DNA of 64,000 nucleotides from an uncultured Lachnospiraceae bacterium (GTDB lineage: Bacteria; Bacillota; Clostridia; Lachnospirales; Lachnospiraceae), in assembly GCA_910577645.1 (NCBI GenBank), contig CAJTOL010000013.1:1-64000 (forward strand), read 5' to 3'. A model generated the notes under the pieces. The model was not told where the DNA came from, made no database searches, and worked only from the letters and a program-made list of their open reading frames with translations. Numbering within the stretch: position 1 is the first letter of the stretch; each line of letters starts with the position of its first letter. The translations under genes and the position numbers were made by a program. Below, one piece after another: positions 59,194 through 64,000 of this stretch.

Positions 59194-59835
59194 GTGGAAA
59201 TCAACAGAAACGAAATTTTCCGGTATCTGGGCTATGGCAGGGCGGAAGCAGACGAAAGGACTAAGGAGCTTGCGGAATCCTGCTTAAAAGAACTTGAGAA
59301 GGAGACATCTCCCAAAAGCCTTATAAGGATCTATTCTCTGACACTGAGAGAAGGCTATGAGATTGACGGCGGCTGCTTTCAGACCGTCAGCAGAAATCTG
59401 TGGAAAAACTTAAAGGATTGTAGCCAGATTGCTGTTTTTGCCGCCACTCTGGGAGTTGGGGCAGATAAGCTGATTCAGAAATATGAAAAGCTTGAGATCA
59501 GCAGGGCGGTGGTTTTGCAGGCAGCGGCCACGGCTATGCTGGAGGCCTTCTGTGACAGGGAGTGTCAGGATCTTAAAGAAAAATGCCAGAGCCAGGGCCT
59601 GTATCTGCGCCCCAGGTTTAGTCCCGGATATGGGGATTTTCCCCTGGAGAACCAGAAAAATTTATTAGACGCCCTGGAGGCGGGAAAGCGAATCGGGATC
59701 AAGCTTACAGACAGCTTGCTGATGACGCCGGTAAAATCGGTGACAGCGGTGATGGGAATCAGCAGAAAGGCTTACCGGTGTGAAGTAAAAGGGTGTGAGG
59801 CCTGTGAGAAAGGAGACTGTCCCTACCGGCGGTAA
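59194..59835 (+). CDS. Methionine synthase reactivation-domain protein, free-standing
   Basis: This 213-residue protein matches the SAM-binding activation domain of MetH (RFSPGYGDFPLENQ for the Gly-Tyr binding loop, TDSLLMTPVKSVTAVMG). It ends with cysteines CEVKGCEACEKGDC that may bind a metal. In E. coli this domain is the C-terminus of MetH; here it is a separate protein next to a MetH without it. It is expected to reductively remethylate oxidised cobalamin. The start is GTG with AGAGGA seven nt upstream. Confidence 0.88.
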   Translation: MEINRNEIFRYLGYGRAEADERTKELAESCLKELEKETSPKSLIRIYSLTLREGYEIDGGCFQTVSRNLWKNLKDCSQIAVFAATLGVGADKLIQKYEKLEISRAVVLQAAATAMLEAFCDRECQDLKEKCQSQGLYLRPRFSPGYGDFPLENQKNLLDALEAGKRIGIKLTDSLLMTPVKSVTAVMGISRKAYRCEVKGCEACEKGDCPYRR

Positions 59836-59873
59836 AGCCGGACGGCAGAGATAAAGAAAGAAGGGAAACAGCC

Positions 59874-62285
59874 ATGTATAAGATATTAGAAGAAATGAAG
59901 AAACGCCGCCTTTTTTTTGACGGAGGCACCGGCAGTATTCTTCAGGCTAAAGGCTTAAAGGCAGGAGAGCTTCCGGAAACCTGGAACATTCTTCACCCGG
60001 AAATCCTGGTGGAGCTTCACAAAGATTATCTGAAAGCCGGGGCGGATATTATCAATACCAATACGTTTGGAGCCAATGGGCTGAAATTTTATCCCGGCGG
60101 GGAATTTGATCTGGAGCAGGTGATAAAGGCGGCTGTCTCCAACGCCAGGGAGGCGGTGAGACAGGCAGGAAAGGAAGCCTTTATTGCTCTGGATATGGGG
60201 CCTACCGGAAAGCTTTTAAAGCCCTTGGGCGACCTGGACTTTGAGGCGGCAGTGGGATTGTACCGGGACATAGCCCGAATAGGGGCAGGAGAAGGGGTGG
60301 ATCTGGCCCTTATTGAGACCATGAGCGACAGCTATGAGATAAAGGCGGCGGTTTTGGGAGTAAAAGAAGCCTGTGATCTGCCCGTATTTGTCACTATGGT
60401 ATTTGATGAAAAGGGAAAGCTTCTTACCGGAGGAACCGTAGAGTCTATGGCGGCCTTGCTGGAGGGGCTGGGAGTGGACGGAATCGGAGTCAATTGTGGA
60501 TTAGGACCGGTTCAGATGAAGCCTATTGTGGAAAAGCTTTTAAAAGTGACCTCCCTGCCGGTAATTGTAAACCCCAATGCCGGGCTTCCAAGAAGCCAGG
60601 AGGGAAGGACTGTATACGATATAGACAGTGAAGCTTTTGCCAGGGAAATGAAGGAGATCGCTTCCATGGGAGCCGTAATAGTAGGCGGCTGCTGCGGAAC
60701 TACGCCGGAACACATAAAAAAGACGGTGGATCTGTGCCGGGAACTTCCGGTTTCCTGGCCAAAAGAGCAGAACCAGACTGTGGTTTCTTCCTATTCCAGG
60801 GCAGTTATCATTGGCCGGGATCCGGTAATTATTGGAGAACGGATTAACCCTACAGGCAAATCCAAATTTAAGCAGGCCTTAAGGGATCATGATTTGGAAC
60901 ATATCCTTCGGGAGGCAGCCGTTCAGCAAGATAACGGAGCCCACATACTGGATGTAAACGTAGGGCTTCCGGAGATCGATGAACCTTCCATGATGGAGGA
61001 GGTGATCAAAGAGCTTCAGAGCATTACAGAGCTGCCCCTCCAGATTGATACTTCTAATGTAGAAGCCATGGAGCGGGGGATGCGGGTTTATAACGGCAAG
61101 CCCCTGATCAATTCTGTCAACGGCAAGGATGAAGTTATGGAGGCAGTATTCCCTCTGGTAAAAAAGTACGGCGGTACCGTGGTGGCTTTGTGCCTGGACG
61201 AGGACGGGATTCCGGATACTGCAGAGGGAAGAATCCGTATTGCAGAAAAGATTTATGACAGGGCAGCACGGTACGGAATAAAGGCAAAAGACATTCTGGT
61301 AGACGGGCTTTGCATGACCGTAAGCTCGGACAGCAAGGGGGCGCTGACTACTCTGGAAACCTTAAGAAGAATCCGGGATGATCTGGGAGGAAAGAGCATT
61401 TTAGGGGTGTCCAATATTTCCTTCGGACTGCCTCAAAGAGAGATCATTAATGCCGCATTTTTTACTATGGCTCTTGAAAATGGCCTTAATGCGGCCATTA
61501 TCAACCCAAACTCTGAAGCTATGATGCGGGCCTATTACAGCTACCGCGCTTTGGCGGGGCTGGATCCTCAGTGCAGCAGTTATATCGGGGCTTACGGCGG
61601 GCAGAAAAAAGACGAGATTCCCTTAAAAGAGGAAAAGGACACAGCTTCTTCCCGGCTTTTTTCTTCCATTGTAAGAGGGCTGAAAGAGGGGGCGGCCAGA
61701 TCTGCCAAAGGGCTTTTGGGAGAACAGGCTCCCCTGGAAATTATTAATCAGACTATGATTCCTGCTCTGGACTTTGTAGGACAGGGGTTTGAGAAAGGAA
61801 CCATATTCCTGCCGCAGCTTTTGATGAGCGCAGAGGCGGCCAAGGCGGCCTTTGAAGTGATTAAGGATGAGATGCAGAAGCTGGGGCAGGCACAGGAGAA
61901 AAAAGGAAAGATTATTTTGGCTACAGTTCAGGGCGATATTCATGATATTGGTAAAAATATCGTAAAAGTATTGCTGGAAAACTACAGCTATGAGGTAATC
62001 GATCTGGGCAGGGATGTGCCGCCGGAAACCGTTGCAGACAGGGCGGTTTTAGAGCAGGTTCCCTTGGTTGGGTTAAGCGCCCTGATGACCACTACCGTTC
62101 CCAGCATGGAGGCCACTATCCGGCTTTTGCAAAAAAAGGCTCCCTGGGTGAAAATCATGGCAGGCGGAGCGGTTTTAACCAGGGAGTATGCAGAAACCAT
62201 TGGGGCAGACTGCTACTGTAAGGATGCTATGGCCTCGGTGAATTATGCAGAATCCGTAATATGCGGTCCTGCCCTTAAACGCTGA
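59874..62285 (+). CDS. metH: Cobalamin-dependent methionine synthase MetH (no activation domain)
   Basis: This 803-residue protein has a homocysteine-methyltransferase domain (zinc Cys in GVNCGLGP and GGCCGTTPEH). A pterin-binding domain (IIGERINPTGKSKFKQAL), the B12 cap, and the B12-binding Rossmann domain with QGDIHDIGKNIVKVLL (His ligand of the DxHxxG motif) follow. It lacks the roughly 330-residue activation domain, supplied by the upstream gene. It transfers methyl from CH3-THF to homocysteine. Confidence 0.95.
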   Translation: MYKILEEMKKRRLFFDGGTGSILQAKGLKAGELPETWNILHPEILVELHKDYLKAGADIINTNTFGANGLKFYPGGEFDLEQVIKAAVSNAREAVRQAGKEAFIALDMGPTGKLLKPLGDLDFEAAVGLYRDIARIGAGEGVDLALIETMSDSYEIKAAVLGVKEACDLPVFVTMVFDEKGKLLTGGTVESMAALLEGLGVDGIGVNCGLGPVQMKPIVEKLLKVTSLPVIVNPNAGLPRSQEGRTVYDIDSEAFAREMKEIASMGAVIVGGCCGTTPEHIKKTVDLCRELPVSWPKEQNQTVVSSYSRAVIIGRDPVIIGERINPTGKSKFKQALRDHDLEHILREAAVQQDNGAHILDVNVGLPEIDEPSMMEEVIKELQSITELPLQIDTSNVEAMERGMRVYNGKPLINSVNGKDEVMEAVFPLVKKYGGTVVALCLDEDGIPDTAEGRIRIAEKIYDRAARYGIKAKDILVDGLCMTVSSDSKGALTTLETLRRIRDDLGGKSILGVSNISFGLPQREIINAAFFTMALENGLNAAIINPNSEAMMRAYYSYRALAGLDPQCSSYIGAYGGQKKDEIPLKEEKDTASSRLFSSIVRGLKEGAARSAKGLLGEQAPLEIINQTMIPALDFVGQGFEKGTIFLPQLLMSAEAAKAAFEVIKDEMQKLGQAQEKKGKIILATVQGDIHDIGKNIVKVLLENYSYEVIDLGRDVPPETVADRAVLEQVPLVGLSALMTTTVPSMEATIRLLQKKAPWVKIMAGGAVLTREYAETIGADCYCKDAMASVNYAESVICGPALKR

Positions 62286-62388
62286 GGGCAGAGAAGCTTA
62301 AGGCCGGTAACCCTGGCGGCATTTGTCAAATATCCGCGCAAGCATAGCCTGTTTTCCGCATTGCTTGGGGGAATAAAGGAGCAGCAAC

Positions 62389-63846
62389 GTGTTATTTTCC
62401 AGCATGTCATTTTTAGTTTTATTTCTTCCGGTAACTCTGGCCGGATATTTCCTTTTGCCAAAGGCTTTGAAAAACCTTTGGCTTTTGGCTGTAAGCATGG
62501 TTTTTTACGCATGGGGGGAACCGGATTTTGTAGTGATTATGGCGGCCTCCATTGCCATAAATTATGGATTCGGGTTGGCGGCAGACCGGTTTCGGGATAA
62601 CAAATATGGGGGCAGAATCGTTCTGATTCTTATGACATTCTGCAATTTGGGAATCCTGGGATATTATAAATACATGAATTTTTTTGTGGAAAATGTCAAC
62701 CGCCTGGCAGAAAAAGAGGTGCTTGCGCCTACGGCCATTGCGCTTCCCATAGGCATCTCTTTCTTTACTTTTCAGGCCATGTCCTATGTAATTGATGTGT
62801 ATCGAAAAAACGGAAAAGTGCAAAAAAACATCTTAAATGTGGGTCTGTACATTGCATTTTTTCCTCAGCTTATTGCAGGCCCTATTGTCCGCTATGAGAC
62901 CTTTTCTGAACAGATTAAAGACCATCCGGTTACAATTTCCGGCTTTCGGGCCGGGGTTCATCGCTTTCTGTACGGGTTTATAAAAAAGGTTCTGATAGCC
63001 AATACTATGGCTGTCATAGCGGACTACATTTTTACCCTGCCCGCTGCCGGAGAGCTGACTGTGGGGGCCGCCTGGCTGGGGGCGGTTTCCTACACCTTTC
63101 AAATATACTTTGACTTTTCGGCATACTCAGATATGGCTATTGGACTGGGGCGGATGCTGGGATTTTCTTTTCCGGAGAACTTCTGTTACCCTTATATGGC
63201 GGATTCTGTAACAGATTTTTGGAGGCGCTGGCACATTTCCCTTAGTTCCTGGTTTCGGGATTATGTGTATATCCCCCTGGGTGGATCCAGGGTGGATTCC
63301 AGGTGGAAACTGGTTCGGAACTTGTTTGTGGTCTGGTTCTTAACGGGAATCTGGCATGGCGCGGCCTGGACCTTTGTCTGCTGGGGGATTTTTTATTTTG
63401 TGCTTTTGACTCTGGAGAAGCTTTTTAAGCTTCCGGAGAAAGCAAAAGAGTATAAAATCCAGTGGCTTTACCGGATTTTGACTCTCCTTTTTGTGATGCT
63501 TGGATGGGTGCTGTTCCGGGCGGAAAGCCTGGGGGAAGCGGCCCTTTATTTAAAGACCATGGCGGGTTTTTCTGCGGCCCGTCCAAAGGTATCCTGGACT
63601 CTGTATTACCTGTGGGAATACCGGTGGTATTTCCTCAGCGCAGCTCTGGCCAGCACGCCTCTTGCAGGCCGCTTTCTTAAGTGGGCAGACAGGGAAAATC
63701 CTCCAAAACCGGGAGAAGACTCTCCGGGACTTGCCGGGGAGCTTGTACGGCTGACTGTCCATGGAGGTGTGTTTTTCCTGTTTCTGCTGGCAGTTTCTGA
63801 GTTGGTGATGGGGGCTCATAATCCTTTTATTTATTTTAATTTTTAA
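62389..63846 (+). CDS. AlgI-like MBOAT O-acyltransferase
   Basis: This 485-residue membrane protein has about ten membrane segments. MLFSSMSFLVLFLPVTLAG is a typical AlgI start. The MBOAT motifs QIYFDFSAYSDMAIGLGRML and the catalytic His in LTGIWHGAAWTFV are present. It transfers acetyl groups across the membrane to a polysaccharide, usually with an AlgX/DHHW-type partner; the cut gene at 63962 is a candidate. The start is GTG with AAAGGAG seven nt upstream. Confidence 0.93.
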   Translation: MLFSSMSFLVLFLPVTLAGYFLLPKALKNLWLLAVSMVFYAWGEPDFVVIMAASIAINYGFGLAADRFRDNKYGGRIVLILMTFCNLGILGYYKYMNFFVENVNRLAEKEVLAPTAIALPIGISFFTFQAMSYVIDVYRKNGKVQKNILNVGLYIAFFPQLIAGPIVRYETFSEQIKDHPVTISGFRAGVHRFLYGFIKKVLIANTMAVIADYIFTLPAAGELTVGAAWLGAVSYTFQIYFDFSAYSDMAIGLGRMLGFSFPENFCYPYMADSVTDFWRRWHISLSSWFRDYVYIPLGGSRVDSRWKLVRNLFVVWFLTGIWHGAAWTFVCWGIFYFVLLTLEKLFKLPEKAKEYKIQWLYRILTLLFVMLGWVLFRAESLGEAALYLKTMAGFSAARPKVSWTLYYLWEYRWYFLSAALASTPLAGRFLKWADRENPPKPGEDSPGLAGELVRLTVHGGVFFLFLLAVSELVMGAHNPFIYFNF

Positions 63847-63859
63847 ACAAAAATATCTT

Positions 63860-63888
63860 TTGACCCCAATCCCATTCTATGCTATGAT
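63860..63888 (+). promoter_or_regulatory. Promoter at the window end
   Basis: TTGACC (63860-63865) and TATGAT (63883-63888) are 17 nt apart and would drive the gene at 63962. Confidence 0.55.
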
Positions 63889-63961
63889 AAAAAAAATCTG
63901 AACTCACATATAAGGCAGAAAAAGCGGGGATTTTGCAACATCCCCCTGCAGGGGAGGAAAG

Positions 63962-64000
63962 GTGAAACAATATTTCCTTTTAGAGAAAATCAACCGTCTG
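63962..64000 (+). CDS. Start of a gene cut by the window end
   Basis: A GTG with GGAGG four nt upstream opens thirteen codons reading MKQYFLLEKINRL with no stop. Too short to name. Upstream lies a promoter and a GGGGATTTTGCAACATCCCC hairpin that resembles half of the palindrome family. It follows the MBOAT gene, so an acylation partner is possible but unproven. Confidence 0.4.
   Translation, partial: MKQYFLLEKINRL

Noticed and set aside
63915..63960. Sixth copy of the palindrome family near the window end
   Set aside because: GGGGATTTTGCAACATCCCC resembles one arm but lacks the ATGAAACC core; not counted without more sequence.
1..64000. tRNA or rRNA genes, CRISPR arrays, complete insertion sequences
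   Set aside because: No cloverleaf-like segment with GTTC.A.. arms, no regularly spaced repeats and no transposase motif were noticed on reading both strands; a tRNAscan or CRISPR search would settle it.

Overview
The window looks like chromosomal DNA of a low-to-mid GC Gram-positive anaerobe of the Clostridia, most likely Lachnospiraceae (Enterocloster/Lachnoclostridium-like). The basis is strong Shine-Dalgarno sites, the hrcA-grpE-dnaK-dnaJ order behind a perfect CIRCE, the yrzL-yrrK-yrzB-yrrL-yrrM-yrrO-like block, RNase J, a single-chain GlyRS, a PPi-type phosphofructokinase and 3D-domain wall proteins. The species cannot be named from sequence alone. No rRNA, tRNA, CRISPR array or complete insertion sequence was seen.

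Layout. 1-375: possible small structured RNA with its own promoter and terminator. 376-4136: a MutS2-like ATPase without Smr, then two minus-strand secreted 3D-domain paralogues. 4247-9202: the CIRCE-controlled chaperone operon. 9211-9881: an AT-rich HicB-type gene bracketed by two inverted copies of a palindromic repeat. 9961-13432: transglutaminase-like protein, citrate synthase and a divergent MarR regulator. 13432-14195: gene-poor structured stretch. 14196-18362: prmA-rsmE-cysteine desulfurase-thiI (translation and tRNA sulfur chemistry). 18480-25833: HPr-like protein, mtaB, ireB-ruvX-DUF1292, RNase J, a short MltG-like protein, trmR and trhP (RNA modification and turnover). 25888-33603: YdcF-like protein, PreP-like M16C protease, era-recO, a lipoprotein and glyQS. 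33712-37775: three consecutive MATE transporters.

37842-39523 is the accessory patch: an AT-rich membrane-anchored orphan, a candidate non-coding RNA of about 490 nt, a headless gene fragment and a decayed type III (ToxIN-like) toxin-antitoxin locus with an RNA antitoxin repeat. 39667-48979 returns to core genes: amidase, PPi-PFK, SEC-C protein, methyltransferase, Hsp33, cold-shock protein, YprB-like nuclease, ruvAB. 49086-54764 carries zapA, an RlhA-like U32 protein, an FtsW/RodA protein and its class B PBP (division and wall growth). 54895-63846 holds a NUDIX hydrolase, a Met-rich exported protein, an M32 carboxypeptidase, a methionine module (metF, separate reactivation domain, metH) and an AlgI-like MBOAT. 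The start of one more gene is cut by the window end.

The most unusual signals are (i) a family of about 60-117 nt palindromes at five intergenic sites, two of them near-identical in opposite orientation, (ii) the type III toxin-antitoxin remnant next to an unexplained long RNA, and (iii) the tandem operator-like repeats at the hicB promoter. Protein identities are from motif recognition; no searches were run.
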